DNA of 64,000 bases, taken from the NCBI GenBank assembly GCA_016709845.1, contig JADJMA010000026.1:36264-100263 (forward strand), given 5' to 3'. Under the pieces are notes generated by a model. It was given only the letters and a program-made list of their open reading frames with translations, made no database searches and was not told the DNA's origin. Made by a program: the position numbers and the translations under genes. Of the stretch, positions 17,412-27,292 are shown piece by piece (the stretch's first letter is position 1; every line of letters starts with the position of its first letter). The DNA is from Flammeovirgaceae bacterium (lineage in GTDB: Bacteria; Bacteroidota; Bacteroidia; Cytophagales; Cyclobacteriaceae).

Positions 17412-18350
17412 TTTTTCCGATTAGTTCGGGTACCTTTTCATTTTCTTTCATTAAGAGAATGAAACTATCTTCAATGGTTGGTGGAATTTGTTTTACCTCG
17501 AAATCCTGCGGCTGATATTTAGTTTCTAATCCTTTAAATACTATGTCACTGTTCTTATCATCCTTGAGGGTGATGTGCAAATATTCTCCAAAGGCATAAC
17601 AACTATCAACAGCCGGGTCTGCGCGAAAATCTTTCAGCAGTCGGTAAATGTCTTTTGCTTTGGCCGCAAACAATGCGGTAGGAAAACTGTTAATAATGTT
17701 TTGTGGTGTATCTACCGACATGAGGCTTCCATTTTGAATCAGCGCAATGCGATCACACAACGATGCCTCATCCATGTAGGGTGTGAAACCAGAATACTGA
17801 TGTTTTGGGCCTTCAGACGTTTCAGCATCTCCCAAAATTCTTTTCTCGAGACGACATCGACACCGGTTGTTGGTTCATCTAACAGAAGTACTTTTGGCTT
17901 ATGAATAAGTGCACAGCAAAGCGCCAGTTTCTGTTTCATTCCACCCGATAGTTTTCCGGCTGGCCGATTGTTGAAGGGTTTGATCTGGTCGTAGATCTCT
18001 TTGATTAAATCATAGTTCTCTTCAATGGTGGTGTTGAATACTGTAGCGAAGAATGTGAGGTTCTCTTTTACAGTTAAGTCCTGGTATAAGGAGAATTTGC
18101 CGGGCATGTAGCCAACACACTTACGAATCTCTTTGTAATCTTTTATAATATCCAACCCATTCACGCTGGCGGTACCACTATCAGGTAACAACACGGTGGT
18201 GAGTATTCGGAAAATGCTTGTTTTACCCGCACCGTCCGGGCCAATCAACCCAAACAATTCGCCCTTTTCTACCCCAAACGAAACATCGTTCACAGCTTTC
18301 ACCTGACCTTTGTTGTATGTTTTGACGATATGGTTTAGTTGAACATCCAC
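17404..18350 (-). CDS. ABC transporter ATP-binding protein (first ATPase), frameshifted
   Basis: About 315 residues. Walker A is GPDGAGKTS, the signature LSGGMKQKLA is canonical, and Walker B is VLLLDEPTTG. A C-terminal extension of about 90 residues carries ALFAAKAKDIYRLL-like and PTIEDSFILLM segments. I place the start at the GTG at 18350 (VDVQLNHIVKTY) because the 33 upstream codons look non-coding. A single base is missing near 17795 (VST-PYMDEASLCD). In E. coli YbhF both ATPase domains are fused; here they are separate overlapping genes. It lies in the same operon as the HlyD and TolC genes. Confidence 0.85.
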
Positions 18351-18467
18351 TTTAATTAATTTACTTCTGCATTTTTTCTTTGTGAACCTTTGTGACTTAG
18401 GTCTTTGTGGTGAGAACTTTCCCCACGAGGGCACAAAGACACGAAGCAACCACTAAGGTGTTTAACA

Positions 18468-19364
18468 TTAAAAACCAAGTTCGCCATACATGCCGATTTT
18501 GTAAGAACCATCGTTGATCACTTTTACTTTGATGGCATAAACAAGATTCGCTCTTTCATTTTTGGTTTGGATGGTTTTTGGTGTGAACTCGGCTTTGTCG
18601 TTAATCCAGGCAATTGTGCCTTCAACTTCTTTGAAGCCTCCTTTGCCATCGTCTGTAAATACTTTTACTTTCTGATTGATTTTAGCTTGCGCCAGTTGAT
18701 CGCCTGTGATGTATGCACGAAGGATAATGGTGGAGAGATCAGCAATTTTATACAACGGTTTGCCTGCTGCAGCCATTTCATATTGCTGTGCGTATTTACT
18801 TAGCACGGTTCCCTTAAGTGGATTAGTAATCACACATTTTTTCAGTAGATCATTTACCTCCGTCAACTGTGCATCTACGGTAGCCGCCTGTTCATTTAAA
18901 GAGGACGTTGTAGTGTGTAATGAACTTTCCTGTGCACTAATTTTGGCCTGTAGTGTTGTTACCCTTGCATTGGCGTCATCCAGTTGTTTCTGTGTGGCCA
19001 CACCACCTTTAACCAGATTTTCTGTTCGGTCGCGATCGAGCACCGCATTAGCGAGTTCTTTTTTCAACGCCTCGGTTTGAACATTGGTCTGAGGCCTTCC
19101 ACTGAGTATCGCTTTTTTGCTCTGTAGCAATTGTAGCTTCCTCGCATACATTTGTGTGCTGTCGATATAACCAATGGTTTGTCCGGCAGTTAATTCCTGC
19201 CCTTCTTCAATAGTTAACTGCAATATCTTTCCACTGGCTTCCGCAGAGATGATTGTTTCCACGGCTTCAAACGAGCCTGCCCCATCATGGTTCATTCCTG
19301 AATCTTTACAGGAATTCAAACCCATCAGGAGTATAAAGAGAAGTATGCTGCATCTATTTTTCAT
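18468..19364 (-). CDS. HlyD-family membrane fusion protein, lipoprotein (YbhG-like)
   Basis: About 298 residues. The signal peptide ends at the lipobox LNSC, so the protein is lipid-anchored. A first lipoyl half (SGKILQLTIEEGQELTAGQ), a long alpha-helical hairpin rich in Gln, Ala and Thr (about residues 75-170) and a second lipoyl half plus beta-barrel (GTVLSKYAQQYEMAAAGK) follow in order. This is the periplasmic adaptor linking the ABC permeases to TolC. I place the start at MKNRCSIL (19364) and not 45 bases upstream because the signal peptide begins there. It begins 14 bases after the TolC gene. Confidence 0.88.
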   Translation of the reverse strand: MKNRCSILLFILLMGLNSCKDSGMNHDGAGSFEAVETIISAEASGKILQLTIEEGQELTAGQTIGYIDSTQMYARKLQLLQSKKAILSGRPQTNVQTEALKKELANAVLDRDRTENLVKGGVATQKQLDDANARVTTLQAKISAQESSLHTTTSSLNEQAATVDAQLTEVNDLLKKCVITNPLKGTVLSKYAQQYEMAAAGKPLYKIADLSTIILRAYITGDQLAQAKINQKVKVFTDDGKGGFKEVEGTIAWINDKAEFTPKTIQTKNERANLVYAIKVKVINDGSYKIGMYGELGF

Positions 19365-19377
19365 GTCGTATGGTATT

Positions 19378-20634
19378 TTAATTTCCGGTAGTTGTTTTCT
19401 GTTCAGCAATGGTTATTAATAATTGCATTTCATGCAATGCTTTTTGTGAACTGGCTTCGCTTTCCTTTTCGGTAGCATTCAACAGGTCCATCAGCGAACC
19501 CGAGCCGGTATTGTATTTTATCTGGTAACTTTCGCGAATGCTTTTTCGCAAGCTTACAATTTCGTCATCTTCGGCAAGAATTGCTTTTTGCTTTTTGATA
19601 GTAGCGGACGTTTGGATTACCTTGAGGTTTGTATTGAACAAGAACGTTTCTTCTTGTAAGTTGATTTTGCTTAGCGACTGCTGTGTTAACTGTTTTTCAT
19701 TTTTGTTTTTATAAAATCCACTGAGACTCCATGAAGCGCTCAAGCCAGCAACGCCAACAGAGGAGAGTTCACTGTTGCCAAAACTTATCCCCGGAGCAAA
19801 CATGACACCCGCTCCCAGCAATCCTACTTTGGGCATTAGGCTCACCCGTTGCATGCCCGCCTGCGCTTCAACCATATTGCGCTGACTCTTATATAAGGAA
19901 AGCTCCGGGCGTATGATTTGAAAATCAGGAAGCGCACTGCTCAGCGCTGGCTTTTGCAACGTAATAGGCGCTTCAATCTTTGCGCCTATCAGTAGGGAAA
20001 GCATCGTAACATAACCATCGCGTGTAAACTTCAATTCTGTTTTCTGTTGATTCAACTTCAGTTGTTCCACTTTAATTTCATCCAGGTCTGTTTTTAATGC
20101 AAGACCATTGTCGTTCAATTGTTTTATACGATTGACATTGTTGCTGAGAATAATATTCTGCACTTCCAGTTGCGCCAGTTGTTCGTCCACGAGTAGGATA
20201 CCAAAGTAAAGTTGATTTACCCTTGAATGTAGATCATATAACGCCACATCGATTGATGCTTTTTCCGTTTCTGATGAAGCGGTTATGATTTTCTTTTGTG
20301 TTTTGGTGGCACCACCATCCCAGAGGACTTGATTCAACTGGGCAATACCTATGAATTTAAAATTGCTTTCTGACTCGCCCGTGGAAGGACCAAAGGATGG
20401 CAGCCCGCCAAAGATATACCCTTCTATTGCCGTAATGCTTAACTGGGGCAAGTATGCTTTGCTGGCGTTGCTTAACGTGTATTCTTTTGTCTTTTCAATC
20501 AGTTCATACTGTTTTATCAAAGGATAATTGTTGTTGGCAAGCGCATAGCAACTATCAATGCTGAGCACCTGTGCTGTAGCTGACCCAACTGTCGCCAGCA
20601 AAGACATTGCAGCGATTATGTATTTCCTCATCAT
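19378..20634 (-). CDS. TolC-family outer membrane efflux protein
   Basis: A 418-residue outer membrane channel. The signal peptide ends at GSATAQ. Two repeats of long helices follow, with the typical LSIDSCYALANNNYPLI opening and QLNQVLWDGGATK-type segment (about residues 110-125), characteristic of TolC folds. It forms the exit duct for the HlyD/ABC pump encoded directly downstream. It lies 40 bases after the TetR gene in the same orientation, so the regulator and pump probably share one transcript. Confidence 0.88.
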   Translation of the reverse strand: MMRKYIIAAMSLLATVGSATAQVLSIDSCYALANNNYPLIKQYELIEKTKEYTLSNASKAYLPQLSITAIEGYIFGGLPSFGPSTGESESNFKFIGIAQLNQVLWDGGATKTQKKIITASSETEKASIDVALYDLHSRVNQLYFGILLVDEQLAQLEVQNIILSNNVNRIKQLNDNGLALKTDLDEIKVEQLKLNQQKTELKFTRDGYVTMLSLLIGAKIEAPITLQKPALSSALPDFQIIRPELSLYKSQRNMVEAQAGMQRVSLMPKVGLLGAGVMFAPGISFGNSELSSVGVAGLSASWSLSGFYKNKNEKQLTQQSLSKINLQEETFLFNTNLKVIQTSATIKKQKAILAEDDEIVSLRKSIRESYQIKYNTGSGSLMDLLNATEKESEASSQKALHEMQLLITIAEQKTTTGN

Positions 20635-20674
20635 GTTCGATCCGTTTAATCCGTTATCTAATCGTTACTATAAA

Positions 20675-21274
20675 TCAATTCGCTTCGAGTATAGCGTTCA
20701 TCCAAATGGGTATAAGTTCTTTTCTCTCCTGCATCATTTTCTGAAAAAGCTTTTCGTTCACCATGCCGACTTGCATCATAATGGGTTTGGCTATGAACGG
20801 AAAAATGATCATTCCCAACAAGCTGATAAAGAAGTGCACCGGATTGATATCTCCGCTTGCTTCCTTCAACTGTTTCATGAAATGCGATTGAACTATGATC
20901 TTATCTACACGGGCATTCGAAACAAAGTCAAAATTCTTTTTCTGATTTCATTTAGAATGAATGTGGGCAAATCAGGATTTTTGCCAGAAAGTCGATATAG
21001 CAATTTATCACACCATCTATTTTCTGCTGGAGGGTAGTGGTTTCGTCTTTTAAGATCGGAGCCAGCGCACCAAGAATCTGCTGAACCTTTTCCAGCATTA
21101 CCACATTGAAGAGATTCTGTTTACTGCGGAAATAGTAGTTCACCAAGGCCACATTAGTACCAGCTTCTTTCGCCACATCGCGTATGGTCGTAGCAGAGAA
21201 TCCTTTTTCAAGGAAGACCTTGTGGGCAGCGTCCTTGATCTTGATTTCAGTTGAAATTGTTTTGTATTAGTCAC
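20675..21274 (-). CDS. TetR-family transcriptional regulator, frameshifted
   Basis: About 199 residues. The N-terminal helix-turn-helix is clear (AAHKVFLEKGFSATTIRDVA then VALVNYYFRSKQNLF). The C-terminal ligand domain follows (GDINPVHFFISLLGMII, QVGMVNEKLFQ). It is broken at about 20960 (ILNEIRKKNF region) and near the start, where GTG at 21274 plus one A restores the frame. It heads the TolC-HlyD-ABC operon and probably represses it, as CecR does for ybhGFSR in E. coli. The inducer is unknown. Confidence 0.83.
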
Positions 21275-21765
21275 TATTTCAATTCGAAAGACGAATGTAA
21301 CAGTCGAATTGGATTTGAACAATTGTTTAAATCAGTTATTTAAAAAGGCCAGAAAAAACACGAGATTTAGACCAAAATCGCCACTTTACGTCCCACCCAG
21401 GTATTATAAAGAGATGCAGGTTCAACTGTTTAGCTTGCCATTTTAACTAAACGCTGAGGGCAATGGGTTCATTCTACACGAAAATCAGGATTCTTGATCG
21501 ATTTGGTGACTTCTTCCACTTATTCATTAACTCCTTATTATATAGTGAAGCCTTGAAAAACGAGGAAACTACTCGCCAAATTTTCGTACTTTTGCCAATC
21601 AATTATTTGAATCGTGCTGCAGGCTATCCATCTTTGATTAAGATCGTTACCTACTACTTGATTTTCAATTGAAGGGCGCTGGCGAAATCCTCACCCATTC
21701 GGCTACTATTAGTTTAACGGGCTGGTGAGAAAATCTCACAGCGGTTTTCATGCAATTAATCTTAT
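21275..21765. other. Intergenic region between TetR and the desaturase
   Basis: This stretch of 491 bases holds no convincing gene; a 69-codon open frame at 21463-21672 lacks recognisable features. A lone promoter-like TACTTTTG occurs at 21587-21594 without a matching -33 box. A hairpin at 21721-21742 (GCT-GTGAGA-AAA-TCTCAC-AGC, one bulged G) lies just upstream of the desaturase start and may belong to its leader. Confidence 0.5.
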
Positions 21766-22869
21766 ATGTCAGTTCTTACGAGCCAAAAACCATTAACCTT
21801 TGCCACTTCTCAACGAGAGTTTACGACAACCTTAAATAAAAGGGTTGCCGATTACTTCAAGGCAAATGGACTAAACCGGCATGCCGATTTAGAAATGATA
21901 ATCAAGACATTTATCATGTTTAGTGCTTATTTTATACCGTATGGCCTGATTCTGGGGGGTGTTGTTTCGGGTACGGGTTGGTTATTGCTTTCTGTTATTA
22001 TTATGGGGTTGGGCTTAGCCGGTATCGGATTATCAGTCATGCATGATGCTAATCATGGGGCTTATTCAAATAAAAAGTGGGTAAATACGCTTGTTGGCTA
22101 TTCCATGAATTTGATCGGTGCGAACGCTTTTAATTGGAAAATTCAGCATAACGTGCTCCATCATTCCTATACCAACGTACACGAAGAAGACGAGGACATT
22201 AGCCCAAGAGGCGTACTTCGGTTGACTCCGCATTCTGATTGGAAATGGTTTCATAAGTATCAATTTGTTTATGCTTGGTTTTTATATGGTCTTATGACTA
22301 TCACCTGGATGGTATTCAAGGACTTTTCTCGCTTAAATAAATACGATAAAACAGGACTGGCCAAAATGAACAATGCTCATGTAGGCAAGGAATGGACAAT
22401 TTTGATCCTGACTAAAATCGTCTACGTGAGTTATATTTTTATCATTCCTGTACTATTTACCCCCTTGGCTTGGTGGCAGATTCTTGTGGGAATTTTGATG
22501 ATGCATTATATAGCTGGTTTCTTGTTGGCCATAATTTTTCAGCCCGCCCACGTAATTGAAGGCACTGAATTTCCGTTACCTGATGACAATCGGAAGCTGG
22601 AAAACAACTGGGCTATTCATCAATTGCTTACTACTACCAATTTTGGAAATAAGAGCCGTTGGTTTTCCTGGTATGTAGGAGGGCTTAATTTTCAGATTGA
22701 ACACCACCTTTTTCCGAATATTTGTCATGTGCATTACCGTAAAATCTCAGGAATTGTAAGCGAAACGGCTAAGGAGTTTGGGCTTCCTTATAAGAGCGCC
22801 CGAACGTTTTTTGATGCACTGGCCGGTCATACCCGATTATTAAAACAATTAGGCGCGCAGCCCGTTTGA
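21766..22869 (+). CDS. Membrane fatty acid desaturase
   Basis: A 367-residue membrane desaturase with three His boxes: HDANHG (about residue 92), HNVLHHSYTN (about 127) and QIEHHLFP (about 310). The last box begins with Gln, the front-end-desaturase/acyl-lipid type related to linoleoyl-CoA desaturases. Four to six membrane helices surround them. It inserts a double bond into acyl chains using O2 and a di-iron centre, probably to adjust membrane fluidity. The frame is intact. It is followed 49 bases later by rpoD, probably by chance of order and not function. Confidence 0.9.
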   Translation: MSVLTSQKPLTFATSQREFTTTLNKRVADYFKANGLNRHADLEMIIKTFIMFSAYFIPYGLILGGVVSGTGWLLLSVIIMGLGLAGIGLSVMHDANHGAYSNKKWVNTLVGYSMNLIGANAFNWKIQHNVLHHSYTNVHEEDEDISPRGVLRLTPHSDWKWFHKYQFVYAWFLYGLMTITWMVFKDFSRLNKYDKTGLAKMNNAHVGKEWTILILTKIVYVSYIFIIPVLFTPLAWWQILVGILMMHYIAGFLLAIIFQPAHVIEGTEFPLPDDNRKLENNWAIHQLLTTTNFGNKSRWFSWYVGGLNFQIEHHLFPNICHVHYRKISGIVSETAKEFGLPYKSARTFFDALAGHTRLLKQLGAQPV

Positions 22870-22918
22870 ATTTTACGGACCAATCTTTTGTTAACATTAC
22901 GAAACCACATATTTATCC

Positions 22919-23782
22919 ATGAGGCAATTAAAAATAAGTAAGCAGATTACAAATCGCGAGAGTCAATCTCTCGACAAATATTTAGTTGAAATCGGAAAAG
23001 TAGATCTGATTACCGCAGAAATGGAAGTAGACCTGGCCAAAAGAATTCGTGCCGGTGACCAGGCTGCACTTGAGAAGCTTACTAAAGCCAACTTGCGCTT
23101 TGTTGTTTCGGTGGCAAAGCAATATCAAAATAACGGTTTAACACTGGGCGACCTTATCAATGAAGGAAACGTGGGGTTGATAAAGGCTGCTATGCGTTTT
23201 GACGAAACCCGTGGTTTTAAATTTATTTCGTATGCGGTATGGTGGATTCGTCAGTCCATTTTGCAGGCTTTGGCCGAGCAATCGCGTGTGGTACGCCTTC
23301 CATTAAACCGGGTAGGTTCTTTAAATAAGATCTCGCGAGCGTTTTCTGAATTGGAACAAAAATTTCAGCGCGAACCTTCGCCAGCCGAGGTGGCTGAAAT
23401 TATGGACGTAACCATCGAAGAGGTGGAAAGCACCATGAGTGTGGGTGGACGGCAAATATCCGTGGATGCTCCATTTGTGCAGGGCGAGGAAAATAGATTG
23501 CTGGATGTATTGGAAAGTAGCAGCGAAGACACTCCAGACTCCGGCTTAATTATGGATTCTTTAAAACTGGAAGTATCCAGAGCTTTGTCAACACTGACAG
23601 AAAGAGAATCTGAAGTGATCTGCGATTATTATGGATTAAACGGCAGTCATCCGATGACTCTCGAAGAAATTGGTGATAAGTTTAAGCTTACCCGCGAGCG
23701 TGTGCGCCAGATCAAAGAAAAAGCCACTCGAAGATTGCGTCATGCTTCCCGAAGCAAGTATTTGAAAGCCTATTTAGGATAA
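22919..23782 (+). CDS. rpoD: Primary RNA polymerase sigma factor RpoD
   Basis: A 287-residue group 1 sigma factor, the short form found throughout Bacteroidota that lacks the long region 1.1 and non-conserved insert of proteobacterial sigma-70. Region 1.2 begins at YLVEIGKVDLIT, region 2 contains LTLGDLINEGNVGLIKAA and KFISYAVWWIRQSILQAL (-7 recognition and melting), and region 4 ends with TLEEIGDKFKLTRERVRQIKE (-33 recognition helix). This sigma recognises the TTTG/TAnnTTTG promoters seen in the window. The frame is intact. Confidence 0.97.
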   Translation: MRQLKISKQITNRESQSLDKYLVEIGKVDLITAEMEVDLAKRIRAGDQAALEKLTKANLRFVVSVAKQYQNNGLTLGDLINEGNVGLIKAAMRFDETRGFKFISYAVWWIRQSILQALAEQSRVVRLPLNRVGSLNKISRAFSELEQKFQREPSPAEVAEIMDVTIEEVESTMSVGGRQISVDAPFVQGEENRLLDVLESSSEDTPDSGLIMDSLKLEVSRALSTLTERESEVICDYYGLNGSHPMTLEEIGDKFKLTRERVRQIKEKATRRLRHASRSKYLKAYLG

Positions 23783-23806
23783 TCCATTTTTATATTTAAT
23801 CTAGTT

Positions 23807-24166
23807 ATGAATCAGAAATTCTTTAGTACCAACGGAGGCGAAACGTATGTATCACTGTGGAACAAGTATCGTCCTGCAATACTAAAGCTGATGGTGGATT
23901 CGGAAAAGGAGCCTCAGCAATACCAGTTTTATGGTCATGAATTTAAAGCCTTAAACCCTAAAGAGAAGAAGGGCTTCGCGTTTACCATGCAAGCTGCTGA
24001 AGGTAAAGCTTTGAATAGCATCAAAACCTCAGTAGTGGCTCAAGACTTACTCTATGTATTGGCCATGTCAAAAAAGGCCACAGAGCTGATGGGCGAAAGC
24101 ACCTACGAGTTTACGCTTAATAAACAATTCAACCTGAGTGTTACGAAACTAAGTCCTGCAGAATAG
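23807..24166 (+). CDS. Conserved hypothetical protein
   Basis: A 119-residue soluble protein with no signal peptide and no family I can name. It is basic to neutral with LWNKYRPAILKLM near the N-terminus and a C-terminal beta-like end (YEFTLNKQFNLSVTKL). It starts 24 bases after rpoD in the same direction and could be co-transcribed. Its stop codon lies inside a rho-independent terminator, so the transcript ends with this gene. I infer a conserved Cytophagales protein from its coding quality only. Confidence 0.6.
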   Translation: MNQKFFSTNGGETYVSLWNKYRPAILKLMVDSEKEPQQYQFYGHEFKALNPKEKKGFAFTMQAAEGKALNSIKTSVVAQDLLYVLAMSKKATELMGESTYEFTLNKQFNLSVTKLSPAE

Positions 24167-24178
24167 CAGGACTTTTTA
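24151..24178 (+). terminator. Terminator overlapping the end of the hypothetical gene
   Basis: A 9-bp perfect stem (AAGTCCTGC / GCAGGACTT, 24151-24174) with loop AGAATA, then a run of T. The loop and stem contain the stop codon TAG at 24164-24166. Confidence 0.8.
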
Positions 24179-24635
24179 TTTTACCACTTTTACCTTTATA
24201 GCATTAAGTCCTTTAAAGCCACGCTCGGTTTCAAAACTAACTGTATCATTTTCCTTGATGGGCGACATTAAACCGTTGCTGTGAACGAAAATACTTTCGC
24301 CATTCGATGAGTCTTTAATGAATCCAAAACCTTTGGAGGTATTGAAAAATGTAACCTTTCCGGTTCTTACTGCCCCTGAGCCTTGATTGACTGAACCGAA
24401 ATTGGAAGAACCAATAACAATATCTTCGGTTTTAATAGTGGTTTTCTTTCTTGTTGGATCGGGTGGGGTGGAGGTGATATTTCCATTCTCATCAACATAG
24501 GCCATCATGTCTTCTAAAGAACTTCCTTCCTTGGCATTTGCCTTGCGTTCTTCTTTACGCTGCTCCTTTTCCTTTCTTTTTGCAGTCTCTTTTTTCTAAT
24601 TCTTTCTTGTTAAACGTTTCTTGCGGTCTGGCCAT
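24176..24635 (-). CDS. Cold-shock-domain protein with basic coiled N-terminus, frameshifted
   Basis: About 153 residues. The N-terminal 45 residues are highly charged (MARPQETFNKKELEK then KEKEQRKEERKANAKEG), followed by SLEDMMAYVDENGNI, and a C-terminal cold-shock domain with RNP1 KGFGFIKD and RNP2-like ESIFVHSN. This architecture is common in Bacteroidota cold-shock proteins that bind single-stranded RNA. The frame breaks at a run of six T at 24590-24595, where five restores the start at 24635. It is convergent with the gene before it. Confidence 0.87.
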
Positions 24636-24844
24636 TTGTTTTTGTTATGCTGATAATTGATTTTATCCCTTGTGATTCGGGATGGGAGTAGCGAGGCTAT
24701 CTCTTCTCAAAGCAGAAAGGACTGTAAAGATAAGCAAATCTTTTCAAAGTGAATCTAAACTTCCCCGCTAAAGACCTAACGGATAACAGGTTTGGGTTAA
24801 ATTTGATTTTTATTCGAACCGGTTTTGAGTTAACTAACACCTAT

Positions 24845-25633
24845 ATGATTTCAGTCACAAGCATTCCGTATGACAATTCATCGTCATTTATGCGTGGTCC
24901 TGCCATGGCACCCGATGCCATTAGAGCGGCCTTTCATTCCGATTCGTCCAATTATTTTACTGAGTCCGGAGTTGACTTAAAGAATCATTCGGGATGGGTT
25001 GATTCAGGGGATATTTCCCTTGAAGGAAGTGTGCCTGTGAATGCTATAGAAACTGGTATAGACAATCTTCTTTCTCAGTATCAAAAAGTGTTTACGCTGG
25101 GAGGCGATCATTCTATTACCTACCCGGTGGTTAAGGCTTTTGCTAAAAAGTATTCTGAACTTACTATCCTTCATTTGGATGCGCATGCCGATCTGTACGA
25201 CAATTTTGAAGGCGATAAATATTCGCACGCGTGCCCCTTTGCACGGATCATGGAAGAAGGTCTGGCGGTGCGGCTGGTGCAGGTAGGTATCCGAACACTA
25301 AGCACGCATCAGCGCGCGCAGGCTACAAAATTTGGTGTTGAGATTATTGAAATGAAAGATTGGAATCCTGCTATTCAGTTTAAGTTTCAAGGGCCGGTTT
25401 ATCTTTCCTTAGATATGGATGCAATCGATCCTGCTTTTGCACCCGGAGTGTCGCATCACGAACCGGGAGGCTTTTCCAGTCGCGAAGTAATCTCTATAAT
25501 TCAAAATCTGAAAGGAAATTTGGTGGGTGCCGATTTGGTTGAGTTTAACCCAACCCGCGATGCTTCGGGTATAACCGCTATGTTGGCCGGCAAACTTTTT
25601 AAGGAATTGCTGGATAGATTATTAAAAGGATAA
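24845..25633 (+). CDS. speB: Agmatinase/ureohydrolase family protein
   Basis: About 262 residues of the arginase/agmatinase/formiminoglutamase fold. The binuclear Mn ligands are all visible: GGDHS (His), DAHAD (Asp-His-Asp) and SLDMDAIDPAFAPG (Asp-Asp). FNPTRD and GITAMLAGKL follow at the C-terminus. It most likely hydrolyses agmatine to putrescine and urea, though arginase-like paralogues with other guanidino substrates exist. I choose the ATG at 24845 over one 96 bases upstream, because family members start a few residues before SIPYDNSSSF. It begins 18 bases before the first deacylase gene, so co-transcription is possible. Confidence 0.85.
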   Translation: MISVTSIPYDNSSSFMRGPAMAPDAIRAAFHSDSSNYFTESGVDLKNHSGWVDSGDISLEGSVPVNAIETGIDNLLSQYQKVFTLGGDHSITYPVVKAFAKKYSELTILHLDAHADLYDNFEGDKYSHACPFARIMEEGLAVRLVQVGIRTLSTHQRAQATKFGVEIIEMKDWNPAIQFKFQGPVYLSLDMDAIDPAFAPGVSHHEPGGFSSREVISIIQNLKGNLVGADLVEFNPTRDASGITAMLAGKLFKELLDRLLKG

Positions 25634-25651
25634 TCCTATTGAAATAGATTT

Positions 25652-27292
25652 ATGAAAACAATTTTTCTTGTTAGCCTGCTTGTCTCCTTTGCTTCGTGCC
25701 AGCCTAAGCAAGAATATGATTTGATTATAAGAAATGCGACTATCTATAATGGCTCTGGTGAAAAACCATTTCTGGGTGATGTGGCCATTCAGGCAGATAC
25801 GATTGCTGAAATAGCTACCATTATAAACGCTAAGGGTAAAAAAGAAATTGAAGCCAAAGGCTTAGCTCTTGCCCCTGGCTTTATTAATATGCTTAGCTGG
25901 GCGGATGGCTCTTTGCTAAAAGACGGCCGATCGATGAGTGATATCAAGCAAGGCGTTACGCTTGAAGTTTTTGGCGAAGGTTGGAGCCCCTGGTCCGCGA
26001 ATTAAAAAAGATGAAAAAGATTCTTTATGGTCTACACTGGGCGAATATTTTGAAACAGTAGAACGTAAAGGCGTAAGTACCAACTTTGCGTCCTTTGTTG
26101 GAGCTACAACCGTTCGCAATTATGTGCTTGGTTTTGATAACCGACCGCCCAATCCGCAAGAGCTTGAACAGATGAAAGCTTTGGTAAATGCTGCTATGAA
26201 AGAAGGAGCGATGGGTTTGGGTTCGTCCCTTATTTATGCGCCTGCTGATTATGCAGATACAAATGAGTTGATAGAACTTTGTAAAGTAGTTTCAAATCAT
26301 AATGGCATGTACATAACTCACATGCGCAGCGAGAGCGATAAAATTTATGCTGCTTTAAACGAGGTTTTCAAAATTTCGCGCGAAGCAAACCTACCGGCCG
26401 AAATCTACCACCTGAAAATCAACAATACCTGGAACTGGAATAAAATGGATACGGTGCTTGCCAAAATTGACAGCGCACAAAAAGCAGGTTTAAAAATTAC
26501 GGCCAATATGTACACGTATAATGCGAGTGGCACTTCATTAACGGCTCGCTTACCAACATGGGTCCAAGCAGGTGGCGCACCTGCCATGCGAAAGCGATTA
26601 AGGAATCCGACAATAAGAAAAAACTATTGCAGGATTTAGAGCTTGGCATACCCACCCAAAATTCTGATCCCAAAGATGTTATGCTGCTTGGATTTAGAAA
26701 GGACTCGCTGAACAAACTTTATCGTGGTAAGCGATTGAGTGAGGTTGCTTTACTTCATGGTAAGAGTGCGAATGAAACCATGCTCGATCTAATTGTTGCT
26801 GATAAGTCGGGGATAGCGGCTATCTTTTTTCTTATCTCGGAAGAGAATGTAAAACGAATGTTGGCGTTGCCTTATGTTAGTATTTGTTCAGATGCTTCAT
26901 CCATTCCAAATGAAGAGCCTTTTATCAATGACCCAACTCATCCACGAACCTATGGAAGTTTTGCGCGTTTGTTAGGAAAATATGTTCGCGATGAAAAAAT
27001 AATGGCCTTGGAAGAAGCCATCAGGCGAATGACTTCACTGCCGGCCGGTAATCTTAAATTAAAAAAGCGAGGCAGTATCACACCGGGTTATTATGCCGAT
27101 GTAGTGATTTTTGATCCCGCGACAATACGCGATCGGGCAACCTTTGAAGAACCACATCAATATGCCGAAGGGATGATGCATGTATTTGTTAACGGCATAC
27201 AGGTTTTAGATAATGGAAATCACACCGGTGCCATGCCGGGTCGTTGTATTCGTGGCTCAGGTTGGGAAAAAGTAATTCATATTTCAGTATGA
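25652..27292 (+). CDS. N-acyl-D-amino-acid deacylase family amidohydrolase, paralogue 1, frameshifted
   Basis: A lipoprotein (signal ending FASC) of about 546 residues in the D-aminoacylase branch of amidohydrolases. It has DLIIRNATIYNGSG at the start, FASFVGATTVRNYVLG, a metal-site His in THMRSE, another in EIYHLK, and a C-terminal PGYYADVVIFDP. The usual HxH after PGFI is replaced by NMLSW. Breaks are near 25985 and 26585. It is 41 percent or so similar by eye to the next deacylase at 28187-29864, with the same order of motifs. The stop overlaps the methyltransferase start (ATGA). Confidence 0.8.

Noticed and set aside
21412..21423. AGATGCAGGTTC matching the tRNA-Arg T arm
   Set aside because: Only 12 bases match and the sequence diverges at once on both sides; probably chance.
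21463..21672. 69-codon open frame on the plus strand
   Set aside because: No signal, motif or coding bias, and it lies in a leader-like intergenic region upstream of the desaturase.
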